Source of the DNA: Pseudomonas sp. ZH-FAD
GTDB lineage: Bacteria; Pseudomonadota; Gammaproteobacteria; Pseudomonadales; Pseudomonadaceae
Reading direction: 5' to 3'
Length of the DNA stretch: 64,000 nt
Assembly: GCF_002803095.1 (NCBI RefSeq)
Contig: NZ_PGLR01000025.1
Coordinates: forward strand, 27,374-91,373
The notes under the pieces were generated by a model. It searched no databases, was not told the origin of the DNA, and saw only the letters and a program-made list of their open reading frames with translations. A program made the position numbers and the translations under genes. Below, in pieces: positions 8,468 to 16,974 of this stretch (position 1 is the stretch's first letter; every line of letters begins with the position of its first letter).

Positions 8468-10549
8468 ATGAAGCGATCTCTTGCAAGCACCGCCCTCGCC
8501 CTCGTACTCGGCTTCAGTGCCCTGCCGCTGGCGGCCAAGACCACCACAGCGACCAGTTGGGACTATCTGCAGCCGGATCGCGAGCAGGTGATCGCCAGCC
8601 TCAACGTAGTGGAGCTGCTGCGCCGCCATCACTACAACAAGCCGCCGCTGAACGACGAACGCTCGATTCAGATCTACGACAACTACCTGAAGTTGCTCGA
8701 TCCATCTCGCAGCTATTTCACTGCCGCTGACATCGCCGAATTCAATCAGTGGCGCAGCAGATTCGATGATCTGTTGAAAAGTGGCGACCTCGAGCCGGGT
8801 TTCACCATCTATCGCCGCCACCTGACCCGCATGGAAGAGCGCCTGAACTACGCGCTGGCGGAACTGGGCAAGGGCGTCGACAAGATCGACTTCACCGTCG
8901 ACGAGCAGTTGCAGGTCGATCGCGAGAAAGCGCCCTGGGCCAAAGACCGCGCTGAACTCGATGAACTGTGGCGCAAGCGTGTCAAAGACGAAGTGCTGCG
9001 CCTGAAGATCGCCGGCAAGGAAACCAAGGACATCCAGGAGCTGCTGACCAAGCGCTACAAGAACCAGCTGGCGCGCCTCAAGCAGACCCGTGGCGAGGAC
9101 GTGTTCCAGGCCTACATCAATGCCTTCGCCACCACCTACGACCCGCACACCACCTATCTGTCGCCGGATAACGCGGAAAACTTCGACATCAACATGAGCC
9201 TGTCGCTCGAAGGCATCGGCGCCGTCCTGCAAAGCGACAACGAGCACGTCAAGGTGGTGCGCCTGGTGCCTGCCGGCCCGGCCGAAAAGAGCAAGCAGAT
9301 CGCACCGGCGGACAAGATCGTCGGCGTCGCCCAGGGCAATGATGAAATGGTCGACGTGATCGGCTGGCGCCTGGATGAAGTGGTCAAGCTGATTCGCGGT
9401 CCGAAAGGTTCCACCGTACGCCTGGAAGTGATCCCGGCCAGCAATCCGCCCAGCGACCAGACCAGCAAGGTGGTCACCATCACCCGCGAAGCGGTCAAGC
9501 TGGAAGAGCAAGCTGCCAAGAAGAAGGTCCTGGACCTCAAGCACGATGGTCGTGACTACAAGCTCGGCGTCATCGAGCTACCGGCCTTCTACCTCGATTT
9601 CAAGGCCTTCCGCGCTGGCGACCCGAACTACAAGAGCACCACCCGTGACGTCAAACGCCTGCTCGACGAGCTGCAGGCCGAGAAGGTCGACGGCGTGGTC
9701 ATCGACCTGCGCAACAACGGCGGTGGCTCGCTGCAGGAAGCCACCGAACTGACCAGCCTGTTCATCGAACAGGGCCCCACCGTGCTGGTACGCAACGCCG
9801 ACGGCCGTGTCGACGTGCTCGCCGACGAGAACAAGGGCGTCTACTACACCGGCCCGCTGGCCGTGCTGGTCAACCGCCTGTCCGCCTCGGCCTCGGAGAT
9901 CTTCGCCGGCGCCATGCAGGACTATCACCGCGCGCTGATTCTCGGCGGCCAGACCTTCGGCAAGGGCACGGTGCAAACCATTCAGCCGCTCAACCATGGC
10001 GAACTGAAACTGACCCTGGCCAAGTTCTATCGTGTTTCCGGCCAGAGCACTCAGCACCAGGGCGTGATTCCCGACATCACCTACCCGGACGTGATGGACA
10101 CCAAGGACATCGGCGAAAGCGCGCTGCCTGCGGCCCTGCCCTGGGACAGCATTCGCCCGGCGATCACTCCAGAACTGGACCCGATCAAGCCTTTCCTGAC
10201 CGAGCTCAAGACCCGTCACGACCTGCGTACGGCCAAGGACCCGGACTTCGTCTTCACTCGCGACCGTCTGACCCTGGCCAAGAAGCTGATGGCAGAAACC
10301 ACCGTCAGCCTCAACGAGCAGACCCGTCGAGCGCGCCAGGCCGAAGTCGAAGCCAAGCAACTGGCACTGGAGAACAACCGCCGCCAGGCCAAGGGCGAAG
10401 AGCCGCTCAAGGAGCTGGAGAAAGAAGACGAGGACGCACTGCCAGTCGCCGATGAAAAGAGTACGCCGGAAGACGACGCCTACCTGGCAGAGAGCGGACG
10501 CATCCTGCTCGACTACCTGGGCCTGAACCCCTCGCTGGCGCTGCACTGA
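8468..10549 (+). CDS. prc: Periplasmic tail-specific (C-terminal processing) protease Prc
   Basis: This is a 693-residue S41 peptidase that degrades periplasmic proteins from their C-termini; in P. aeruginosa the orthologue (AlgO) takes part in envelope stress and alginate control through MucA. A signal peptide (MKRSLASTALALVLGFSALPLAA) is followed by an N-terminal helical domain, a PDZ domain (about 235-330) and the catalytic core with Ser474 (SASASEIFAG) and Lys499 (GKGTVQ), 25 residues apart as in E. coli Prc. ATG 8468 gives a clean signal peptide; an in-frame ATG at 8435 would add 11 residues. A strong terminator follows. Confidence 0.95.
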   Translation: MKRSLASTALALVLGFSALPLAAKTTTATSWDYLQPDREQVIASLNVVELLRRHHYNKPPLNDERSIQIYDNYLKLLDPSRSYFTAADIAEFNQWRSRFDDLLKSGDLEPGFTIYRRHLTRMEERLNYALAELGKGVDKIDFTVDEQLQVDREKAPWAKDRAELDELWRKRVKDEVLRLKIAGKETKDIQELLTKRYKNQLARLKQTRGEDVFQAYINAFATTYDPHTTYLSPDNAENFDINMSLSLEGIGAVLQSDNEHVKVVRLVPAGPAEKSKQIAPADKIVGVAQGNDEMVDVIGWRLDEVVKLIRGPKGSTVRLEVIPASNPPSDQTSKVVTITREAVKLEEQAAKKKVLDLKHDGRDYKLGVIELPAFYLDFKAFRAGDPNYKSTTRDVKRLLDELQAEKVDGVVIDLRNNGGGSLQEATELTSLFIEQGPTVLVRNADGRVDVLADENKGVYYTGPLAVLVNRLSASASEIFAGAMQDYHRALILGGQTFGKGTVQTIQPLNHGELKLTLAKFYRVSGQSTQHQGVIPDITYPDVMDTKDIGESALPAALPWDSIRPAITPELDPIKPFLTELKTRHDLRTAKDPDFVFTRDRLTLAKKLMAETTVSLNEQTRRARQAEVEAKQLALENNRRQAKGEEPLKELEKEDEDALPVADEKSTPEDDAYLAESGRILLDYLGLNPSLALH

Positions 10550-10596
10550 GACGACTCATCGAGCGTCATCAAATCGTCATCGAACTGTCGTGAAAT

Positions 10597-10625
10597 AAAG
10601 GGCCGGCCATAAGCCGGCCCTTTCG
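10597..10625 (+). terminator. Rho-independent terminator after prc
   Basis: An AAAGGGCCGGC/GCCGGCCCTTT stem with a short CATAA loop is followed by a T-rich tail. It lies 48 bp after prc and just before the EAL gene. Confidence 0.85.
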
Positions 10626-10647
10626 TTTCCGGCAGATCGAGAACACC

Positions 10648-12402
10648 ATGACCGTCACCGAGCAGTTGAGCGCGCTGGGCAACATCCTCGCTCACGGCGA
10701 CCTCAGTAGCCTGTTCCAACCTATCGTCTCGCTGTCCGAACAGCGCATTCTCGGCTATGAGGCCCTGACCCGTGGCCCCTCCAACAGCCCACTGCATTCG
10801 CCACTGACGTTGTTCGCCGTCGCTCGTCATGCAGGGCGCCTGAGCGAGCTGGAAATGGCTTGCCGCAAGAGCGCCTGCAGAGGCTTCAGCGCCCAGGGCC
10901 TGGACGGCAAGCTGTTTCTCAACGTCTCGCCGGAGTCGCTGCTCGACCCCAGCCATCAACCAGGGCGTACCCTGAAATTGCTGCAGGCTTTCGGTATTCC
11001 ACCGAGCCAGGTGGTGATCGAACTCACCGAGCAGTCTCCCACCGAAGACTTCGCCCTGCTCGACAACGCCCTGCACCACTACCGCGCCATGGGTTTTTCC
11101 ATCGCCCTGGATGACCTCGGCGCCGGCTACTCCAGCTTGCGCCTGTGGTCGGAGCTGCGCCCGGACTACGTGAAGATCGACCGCCACTTCATCGATGGCA
11201 TTCATCAAGATGCAGTGAAGCGTGAGTTCGTCGGTTCGATCCTGAAGATGGCCGAGGCCTCGCGCGCTCAAGTGATCGCCGAGGGTATCGAACTGCCCGA
11301 AGAGCTGGCCGTACTGGCAGAGATGGGTGTCGACCTGGTGCAGGGCTACCTGCTCAGCAGGCCGCAGGAAAAGCCGCCACGCGATGCCCGGCAGCTGCTG
11401 CCCCAGGTCCTGAGCAATCAGGTCAGCCTCAGTGAGGACAGCCATGACCTCAGCGCCCTGCTCAACGACCAGCCGGCGGTCGATCAGCACACGGCCATCG
11501 CTGAAGTGCTGGACGTATTTCGCGCCCAGGCCAACCTGAACTCCCTGGCCGTACTGGACACGCAGCGCCAACCGGTCGGGATCGTCCACCGTCACTCGCT
11601 GTCCGAAGCGCTGCTCAAGCCCTTCGCCACCGATCTGTTCGCGCGCAAACCTATAAGTCGCCTGATGAGCCAGGACTTTCTCGCCGTGGAACTGACGCAG
11701 TCCCTGCAGAAGGTCAGCCGCCTGCTCACCAGCCGCGCGCGCCAGCGTATCGAGGAAGACTTCATCATCATCCAGAACGGTCGCTACCTGGGCCTGGGCC
11801 GGGTCATCGACGTGCTCAAGCTGATCACCGAACAGAAGCTGCAGCAGGCCCGACACGCCAATCCGCTTACGCTGTTGCCGGGTAACGTACCTATCCAGCA
11901 ATGCCTTGGCCGCCTGCTGCAGCAGCAACGCGAAGCTGCGGTGTGCTACGTGGATCTCGACAGCTTCAAACCCTTCAACGACCTCTATGGCTATGCCAAG
12001 GGCGACGAGGTGCTGCTGTGCCTGGCGCAATGCCTGAATGACCGGGTCGATCCAGCCCGCGACTTCGTCGGGCATATCGGCGGTGACGACTTCATGCTGG
12101 TGCTCGGCTCGCCAGACTGGCGCGAAAAGCTCGGCAAGCTGATCGAGGATTTCCAGAATCAGTGCCGACGCTTTTACCGCGATGAGCATCTTCAGGCCGG
12201 CTGCTTCATTGCCCACAACCGCCACGGCCAGCGCCAGGAATATGCGCTGCTGTCACTGTCTATCGGCGTGGTGCACGTAAAAGAGGAAGATTGCGCCCAG
12301 CTCGATGCCTCGCGCCTGGCAGAACTGGCCTCCGAGGCCAAGCGTCAGGCCAAGGCCGTGCCTGGCTACAGCCTGCATATTCTGCAAGGCTCAACGGCCT
12401 GA
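10648..12402 (+). CDS. c-di-GMP protein, EAL-CBS pair-GGDEF architecture
   Basis: A 584-residue cytoplasmic protein with an N-terminal phosphodiesterase domain (EAL at 38-40, then DDLGAGYSSLR and EGIELPEE), two CBS-like segments (about 260-400, including LAVLDTQRQPVGIVHR and FIIIQNGRYLGLGRVID), and a C-terminal cyclase-like domain whose signature is GGDDF at 478-482. The EAL metal ligands look present, so phosphodiesterase activity is plausible. GGDDF departs from GGDEF and may be a regulatory GTP-binding site rather than an active cyclase. EAL before GGDEF is the reverse of the common order. It follows prc, as I recall for P. aeruginosa. Confidence 0.92.
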   Translation: MTVTEQLSALGNILAHGDLSSLFQPIVSLSEQRILGYEALTRGPSNSPLHSPLTLFAVARHAGRLSELEMACRKSACRGFSAQGLDGKLFLNVSPESLLDPSHQPGRTLKLLQAFGIPPSQVVIELTEQSPTEDFALLDNALHHYRAMGFSIALDDLGAGYSSLRLWSELRPDYVKIDRHFIDGIHQDAVKREFVGSILKMAEASRAQVIAEGIELPEELAVLAEMGVDLVQGYLLSRPQEKPPRDARQLLPQVLSNQVSLSEDSHDLSALLNDQPAVDQHTAIAEVLDVFRAQANLNSLAVLDTQRQPVGIVHRHSLSEALLKPFATDLFARKPISRLMSQDFLAVELTQSLQKVSRLLTSRARQRIEEDFIIIQNGRYLGLGRVIDVLKLITEQKLQQARHANPLTLLPGNVPIQQCLGRLLQQQREAAVCYVDLDSFKPFNDLYGYAKGDEVLLCLAQCLNDRVDPARDFVGHIGGDDFMLVLGSPDWREKLGKLIEDFQNQCRRFYRDEHLQAGCFIAHNRHGQRQEYALLSLSIGVVHVKEEDCAQLDASRLAELASEAKRQAKAVPGYSLHILQGSTA

Positions 12403-12876
12403 GCGCGTAGCCTCGTCTGCCATGGCGGCATAACGCTCGGCGACTTGCAGGTCTGCGTCCATCCCGGGAGCACCGTCGCGATAGAGCTGGCTCAGACGAC
12501 TGGCAGCCAGAGGATGGCCGGCAGCCAACGCCATTTCCCACCAACCTACTGCTTGCGAGGCATCCGGCGCCTGCCGGGTATCGCCCTGCAGGGCCTGCAC
12601 GCCTAACTGATAGGCGGCCTTGCCGTCACCGCCATTGGCGGCCAGGCGCAACAACCTCAGCCCTTCCTCACGCGCACCCAGGCCCTGCCCCCTGAACAGC
12701 AGAATATGGCCGTAAAAGCTCTGTGCCGTGCGATCGCCGAGATTGGCCATACGCCCGTATTGGCCCTGCATCCATTGCCATACACGTGGCTGACGCAGAG
12801 CCGCAGGCCAGTGAAACAGGCGCCGGGCCAACCAGTAGCCCAGGCGTGCGCGCACCTGCCAGAGCAACCTAGACAT
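12391..12876 (-). CDS. Sel1-repeat protein
   Basis: A 161-residue protein with three or four Sel1-like/TPR-like repeats. Typical pieces are AQSFYGHILLFRGQ, AAYQLGVQALQGDTRQAP and AASRLSQLYRDGAPGMD, with the A-x-x-x-LG-x-x-Y pattern. An N-terminal basic amphipathic segment (MSRLLWQVRARLGYWLARRL) could be a weak membrane anchor. The ATG at 12876 overlaps the stop of the upstream gene, implying a three-gene operon. Its 3' end overlaps the convergent EAL gene by 12 bp. Function is unknown; Sel1 proteins usually act as adaptors. Confidence 0.78.
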   Translation of the reverse strand: MSRLLWQVRARLGYWLARRLFHWPAALRQPRVWQWMQGQYGRMANLGDRTAQSFYGHILLFRGQGLGAREEGLRLLRLAANGGDGKAAYQLGVQALQGDTRQAPDASQAVGWWEMALAAGHPLAASRLSQLYRDGAPGMDADLQVAERYAAMADEATRSGR

Positions 12877-13234
12877 CGGCGGGGTAGTCGAACTCGAACA
12901 CCCTGACCACCTCGGCAGCGTGCCAGGATGCAGCTGCCACACCATCGGAAGCGCCACTGAAGCGTCCCAGGCTCGTCACGCAGTCGAAGAATCCGGTACG
13001 TGGCAGGCGACTGGCGCCCTGGCTGATCACCAGAGCACTGCGCAGCGGTCGCTCGGCGCGAGCATCCAGCGCCGCCAGATGCTCCAATGCAGCGGTCAGC
13101 GTCTGCATGGCCGGAGTGGGTAGATCGAGACGTTCGATCAGCGCGCGGTAGGTCAATAGATGACGCTGACGGCGAGCCTCGTCCAGTTCCGCCAGTAGTG
13201 CCTGCCAGTGTTGGCGACTGATACGCACGCTCAA
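12869..13234 (-). CDS. Conserved hypothetical protein, partner of Phd/HTH gene
   Basis: A 121-residue protein that I do not recognise. The N-terminal 65 residues are charged and helical (WQALLAELDEARRQRHLLTY). The C-terminal half has a mixed segment (RSALVISQGASRLPRTGFFD) ending in a beta-like tail. No signal peptide or membrane segment is visible. Its start overlaps the upstream Phd/HTH gene by four bases (ATGA) and its end overlaps the Sel1 gene. That tight packing next to an antitoxin-like regulator makes a toxin or regulator partner possible, but nothing in the sequence proves it. Confidence 0.72.
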   Translation of the reverse strand: MSVRISRQHWQALLAELDEARRQRHLLTYRALIERLDLPTPAMQTLTAALEHLAALDARAERPLRSALVISQGASRLPRTGFFDCVTSLGRFSGASDGVAAASWHAAEVVRVFEFDYPADV

Positions 13235-13554
13235 GACCAGCCCTCCAGCCCCAGTTCCCAGGCCAGCGAACGCAGAATGGCAGCGTCGGGTTGACGTTCG
13301 CCACTTTCGATCATGGCTAGATAATGAGGGCTGATGCCGACGCTGCGAGCCAGCGCTTCCGGGCTCAGGCCCTTGGCTTCGCGTAACGTTTGCAATTGCG
13401 CGAGAGGCGCGCGATTGGCTGTAGGCGTTGGCGAAGGCGCAACGGCCGCGGCAACGTCCTGGCGACCCGCTGCTTGCAACAAGGCCTGATAATCGGCCCA
13501 GGGCAGCACCGCGTATTCCGGCTCGCCGTCACGGGCAATGATTTGCACACTCAT
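13231..13554 (-). CDS. Antitoxin-like regulator: Phd-like N-terminus plus XRE HTH
   Basis: A 107-residue protein in two parts. Residues 1-30 (GEPEYAVLPWADYQALLQAA) resemble the beta-strand/helix dimerisation segment of Phd/YefM antitoxins. Residues 48-107 form an XRE helix-turn-helix (TLREAKGLSPEALARSVGI then YLAMIESGERQPD). They are joined by a Pro/Ala/Thr linker. ATG 13554 is chosen because the conserved protein starts there and GGAGAGACTC precedes it. As first gene of an overlapping trio it probably autoregulates the operon. Confidence 0.8.
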   Translation of the reverse strand: MSVQIIARDGEPEYAVLPWADYQALLQAAGRQDVAAAVAPSPTPTANRAPLAQLQTLREAKGLSPEALARSVGISPHYLAMIESGERQPDAAILRSLAWELGLEGWS

Positions 13555-13695
13555 GAGTCTCTCCGTTGGAAAGCAGGGCCGACAGCCTCGACCCCTTCCT
13601 TGCATGCGGCCATCTTAACAGGCGTCTGCCGCCTGGGGCGTGATCCATGCTGCCAAGGTAGCAAGATGCGATGCTCGCCCTGGCCCAACAAATCA

Positions 13696-14139
13696 TCAGG
13701 AGTGCAACGGATCGACCCGCTCCGCTGTCGGCAGGTGCTCGATGAGCGCCAAACGTTCCGGGCTTTGTTTGTCGCGCCAAGCCCTGAAGGCTTCGAGCTC
13801 GCCATGCCAGGTGCGCATTACCCAGGCCAGCACGGCCAGGTCATCGACGAAACCGACCCCGACCAGCCAGTCGGGAATGGCATCGAAGGGGGTAATGAAG
13901 TACAGCAGCGCAGCCACCACCATCAACAGCGCCTGACTGCTGATCTGCCGGTACTCTCCCTTGAACCAGGCCAGACTGAGTGCACGCAGCAGTTGCAGGT
14001 CCTCTTTGAGAGCGGCGAAGCGTTGGCCTTGTGGTGTGCGCTTGTCAGCCAGTGCGCGGAGCAACTCCGGCAACCGGCCTTCACGCAGGAAACGGGCAGC
14101 CAGCGGCAGGTAACGCGTCAGTTTCCACGGTGTTTTCAT
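13696..14139 (-). CDS. YkvA-family membrane protein (DUF1232)
   Basis: A 147-residue protein with a central DUF1232 block: LLYFITPFDAIPDWLVGVGFVDDLAVLAW. The motif P-F-D-x-I-P-D followed by G-x-x-D-D is the family hallmark, and one or two transmembrane helices span it. The N-terminal 75 residues are charged and helical. GGAGG sits about seven bases before the ATG. The function of the family is not established. Confidence 0.88.
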   Translation of the reverse strand: MKTPWKLTRYLPLAARFLREGRLPELLRALADKRTPQGQRFAALKEDLQLLRALSLAWFKGEYRQISSQALLMVVAALLYFITPFDAIPDWLVGVGFVDDLAVLAWVMRTWHGELEAFRAWRDKQSPERLALIEHLPTAERVDPLHS

Positions 14140-14430
14140 GCGGCCTCCTCGGCAAGCCAGGCAGTATCAGGGCTTGCCTCGCTTATCCACCGAAGCTGTG
14201 GATAAATCTGTGCAAAGTCTTTCGACAAGCTTATCAAAGCCCCGTGGCATGGGGCCTGGGCTTAGATCGGATATTTTTTATACAGCATATAAAATCCATG
14301 AAAATCAACAAGTTGCTGATTGACACGAGCGCGACTCAGTTGTAGCGCAGACTTGTTAGGAATGTTTCCCATGATGTGCATAAGCGTAACACCCTGACCT
14401 CCACATCCTTGCTTACACCCCCCAGAAACG
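14140..14430. other. Gene-free interval with inverted DnaA-box pair and AT-rich tract
   Basis: No credible gene is seen here. At 14181-14203 TTATCCAC and GTGGATAA form a perfect 8-bp inverted repeat around a 7-base spacer; the right half read on the minus strand is TTATCCACA, the consensus DnaA box, and the left half differs at the last base. An AT-rich stretch follows at about 14269-14315 (including ATATTTTTTATACAG). A single GC-rich hairpin (GCCCC/GGGGC) lies between them. Confidence 0.6.
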
Positions 14431-14458
14431 ACAACGCCCCGTCAAGACGGGGCGTTGT
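14431..14458 (-). terminator. Terminator of the FKBP gene
   Basis: The stem ACAACGCCCCGTC/GACGGGGCGTTGT is perfect over about 13 bp with a tiny loop and lies 17 bp beyond the FKBP stop codon. A CGTTTCTG tail follows on the minus strand. Confidence 0.8.
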
Positions 14459-14474
14459 AAACGGGTACCGAGTG

Positions 14475-15191
14475 TTACTGCTCGGTCGGCTCGGCTGCCT
14501 GATCCTTGATGCCGATCAGTTCCAGATCGAACACCAGTACCGAATTGGCCGGAATGGCCGGGGATGGGCTCTGCTCGCCGTAAGCCAGCTCGCTGGGGAT
14601 GTACAGCTTGTACTTCTCACCGACGTGCATCAGTTGCAGGCCTTCGACCCAACCCGGGATCACGCCGCCAACCGGCAGATCGATGGGGCTACCGCGAGCG
14701 ACGGAGCTGTCGAATACGCTGCCATCGGTCAGTTTGCCTTCGTAGTGAACGGTCACTACGTCGCTCTCCTTCGGCTGTTCGCCGTCGGTTTTCTTGATCA
14801 CTTCGTACTGCAGGCCAGAAGCGGTGGTGACCACGCCTTCGCGCTTGCCGTTCTCTTCAAGGAATTTCTTGCCGGCTTCAGCGGCTTCCTTGTTCAGCGC
14901 AGTCATGCGCTCTTCAGCACGGTTCTGCAGGAAGGAGAAAGCCTCGATCATGTCTTCGTCCTTGATGCGCGGCTCCTTCTTCGCCAGCGCGTCCTCGATA
15001 CCCTGAGCGACGGCCTTGGAATCCAGGTCATCCATGCCTTCCTCGGACAGACTACGACCCATGTTCAGGCCAATGCCGTAGGAGGCTTTCTGCGCCGGGC
15101 TCTTGAGTTCGACTTCGCTGGTTTGCGAATCGCAACCGGCAAGCACCAGGCCCACCAGGGCAACCGCTGCCGCCAAACGATGCTGTTTCAT
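14475..15191 (-). CDS. FKBP-type peptidyl-prolyl isomerase, MIP/FkpA-like lipoprotein
   Basis: A 238-residue proline isomerase for envelope protein folding. The signal sequence ends in a lipobox (LVLAGC, Cys20), so the protein is probably lipid-anchored in the periplasm. An N-terminal dimerisation segment (SYGIGLNMGRSLSEEG) and long linker helix are followed by the FKBP domain, with DVVTVHYEGKLTDG, FDSS and GVIPGWVEGLQLM as the isomerase pocket. ATG 15191 is chosen for the signal peptide. It precedes rdgC on the far side of two tRNA genes. Confidence 0.92.
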   Translation of the reverse strand: MKQHRLAAAVALVGLVLAGCDSQTSEVELKSPAQKASYGIGLNMGRSLSEEGMDDLDSKAVAQGIEDALAKKEPRIKDEDMIEAFSFLQNRAEERMTALNKEAAEAGKKFLEENGKREGVVTTASGLQYEVIKKTDGEQPKESDVVTVHYEGKLTDGSVFDSSVARGSPIDLPVGGVIPGWVEGLQLMHVGEKYKLYIPSELAYGEQSPSPAIPANSVLVFDLELIGIKDQAAEPTEQ

Positions 15192-15378
15192 GCTTGTTCC
15201 TTGTAGATGCGCCCGAAGGCCGTCGAGTGAAAGCGCGAGCTTAGCAGTACGCCGCAATCACTGGCTACGGCATAGGAGCCGAGCAATGCGCATAAGTTCA
15301 AGCGGACAAAGGATTTTTTCGAAGATTTCAGCGTATGCCGAAGAGTTGTCACAGGAGGGGATGAAGCGAGGAGAAGAA

Positions 15379-15455
15379 TGGCGCAGCGGACGGGACTCGA
15401 ACCCGCGACCCCCGGCGTGACAGGCCGGTATTCTAACCGACTGAACTACCGCTGC
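15379..15455 (-). tRNA. tRNA-Asp (GTC)
   Basis: A 77-base cloverleaf read on the minus strand: acceptor stem GCAGCGG/CCGCTGC, D-loop with GTTAGAATA, anticodon GTC inside CCTGTCACG, T-loop GGTTCGAGTCC, encoded CCA. It lies 15 bases downstream of tRNA-Val and is probably cotranscribed with it. Confidence 0.97.
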
Positions 15456-15470
15456 GCGTAACTGCGAGAT

Positions 15471-15547
15471 TGGTGGGTGATGACGGGATCGAACCGCCGA
15501 CCCTCTGCTTGTAAGGCAGATGCTCTCCCGGCTGAGCTAATCACCCT
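15471..15547 (-). tRNA. tRNA-Val (TAC)
   Basis: A minus-strand cloverleaf with acceptor GGGTGAT/ATCACCC, anticodon TAC in the CTTACAA loop, T-loop GGTTCGATCCC and encoded CCA. It is the first gene of a Val-Asp tRNA operon. Confidence 0.97.
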
Positions 15548-15568
15548 TCACTCTCGAAGTGGGGCGCA

Positions 15569-15597
15569 TTCTAGAGAGCGATCCTGACCTTGGCAAG
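15569..15597 (-). promoter_or_regulatory. Sigma-70 promoter of the tRNA-Val/Asp operon
   Basis: On the minus strand TTGCCA (-35) and TAGAAT (-10) are exactly 17 bases apart. They are followed by a GC-rich discriminator (GCGCCCC), usual for stringently controlled stable-RNA promoters, about 20 bases before the tRNA. Confidence 0.82.
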
Positions 15598-15850
15598 CCC
15601 TCTTCGCAAAAAATTTTATCGCCGCAGCAAGAACTTAGGCGATGCCAGCGAATTTCCTCAGCGACTCGTTGTCAGGGTTGGCCTGAGCACGCCAGCGGAG
15701 AATAATGCGCGCTCTGTGCCGGCGGAGCGATCATGATCCTGTTGATGGCCCGCCACCTTCATCCGTCGCTGCGCGCCGGCTTTCCCGAATGGGAGAGCCC
15801 AAGGACGGCGCCAACTTGCGACCTCATCATCAATGGAGAATCACCCGCTC
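15598..15850. other. Gene-free interval between tRNA promoter and rdgC
   Basis: I see no gene or strong structure here. An AT-rich run (AAAAAATTTTAT near 15609) may act as an UP element for the tRNA promoter. The rest presumably holds the rdgC promoter. Confidence 0.5.
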
Positions 15851-16771
15851 ATGTGGTTTCGTAACCTGCTGGTCTACCGCCTCACCCAGGACATCCCTTT
15901 CGACGCCGAAGCACTGGAGACCGCACTGGCCAGCAAGCCGGCACGTCCCTGCGCCAGCCAGGAGCTGACCACCTACGGTTTCACCGCCCCCTTCGGCAAA
16001 GGCGCCGATGCTCCGCTGGTGCATGTCAGCGGTGATTTCCTGCTGATCGGCGCACGCAAGGAAGAGCGCATCCTGCCCGGTTCGGTGGTGCGCGACGCGC
16101 TGAAAGAGAAGGTCGACGAAATCGAAAACATGCAGATGCGCAAGGTGTACAAGAAAGAGCGCGACCAGATCAAAGATGAGATCGTCCAGGCGTTCCTGCC
16201 ACGCGCCTTCATCCGCAAATCCGGCACCTTCGCCGCCATCGCGCCGAAACAGGGCCTGATCCTGGTCGACAGCGCCAGCGCCAAGAAGGCCGAAGACCTG
16301 CTCTCAACCCTGCGTGAAGCCATCGGCTCGCTGCCGGTGCGCCCGCTGTCGGTGAAGATCGCGCCGACCGCCACCCTCACCGACTGGTTGAAGAACCAGA
16401 GCGCTGCCGAAGGCTTCTTCGTCCTCGACGAGTGCGAGCTGCGTGACACCCACGAGGATGGCGGCGTGGTGCGCTGCAAGCGCCAGGATCTGACCAGCGA
16501 GGAAATCCAGCTGCACCTGTCCACCGGCAAGCAGGTCACCCAACTGTCGCTGGCCTGGCAGGACAAGCTGTCGTTCGTGCTGGATGACAAGCTGACCATC
16601 AAGCGCCTGCGCTTCGAAGACGTGCTGCAGGAGCAGGCCGAACAGGACGGTGGTGACGACGCCCTGGCCCAGCAGGACGCCAGCTTCATCCTGATGATGA
16701 TGACCCTGGTGGAGTTTCTGCCGGAACTGTTCACCGCACTTGGCGGCGAAGAGATTCCGCAGGGCATCTGA
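15851..16771 (+). CDS. rdgC: Recombination-associated protein RdgC
   Basis: RdgC forms a ring around DNA and restrains RecA. The 306 residues match the usual length. Recognisable stretches are MWFRNLLVYRLT, YGFTAPFG, MQMRKVYKKERDQIKDEI and the C-terminal LVEFLPELFTALGGEE. ATG 15851 is chosen because the conserved protein starts with MWFRN; the frame opens six codons earlier. It follows the tRNA-Val/Asp cluster and is monocistronic. Confidence 0.96.
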   Translation: MWFRNLLVYRLTQDIPFDAEALETALASKPARPCASQELTTYGFTAPFGKGADAPLVHVSGDFLLIGARKEERILPGSVVRDALKEKVDEIENMQMRKVYKKERDQIKDEIVQAFLPRAFIRKSGTFAAIAPKQGLILVDSASAKKAEDLLSTLREAIGSLPVRPLSVKIAPTATLTDWLKNQSAAEGFFVLDECELRDTHEDGGVVRCKRQDLTSEEIQLHLSTGKQVTQLSLAWQDKLSFVLDDKLTIKRLRFEDVLQEQAEQDGGDDALAQQDASFILMMMTLVEFLPELFTALGGEEIPQGI

Positions 16772-16802
16772 AGCGAGAGGCAGCCTGAACAGGTAAGAGC
16801 GG

Positions 16803-16866
16803 CGCCCCGCCACGAATCAGGGCGGGGCACGCTTGGATGAAGCTTCGCCCCGAGGCGGGGCTCCTA
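16803..16866. repeat. GC-rich palindromes after rdgC
   Basis: Two short GCCCCGCC/GGCGGGGC palindromes lie in tandem, the second ending in the REP-like CGGGGCTCCTAC. They may terminate rdgC transcription. Confidence 0.55.
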
Positions 16867-16903
16867 CGAAGAGCGGCTTTGCAGGTTTTGCGGCGCCTGG
16901 CGA

Positions 16904-16963
16904 GTAGCCCGGATGCAATCCGGGACCATTGCAGCAGCGATTCCCGGATTTCATCCGGGCTAC
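16904..16963. repeat. REP pair (GTAGCCCGGATGCAATCCGGG type)
   Basis: Two inverted copies of the GTAGCCCGGATG-CATCCGGGCTAC palindrome flank a short spacer, between convergent rdgC and edd. Similar pairs occur at 32101 and 44498. Confidence 0.85.
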
Positions 16964-16974
16964 TTGTGTAGACC

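Noticed and set aside
14181..14203. DnaA-box pair as a replication origin
   Set aside because: Only two boxes and no dnaA/dnaN/gyrB or parAB genes are present; reported only as a candidate DnaA site.
16904..16963. REP pairs as CRISPR repeats
   Set aside because: Each is a single inverted pair at scattered loci, not an array of direct repeats with spacers.
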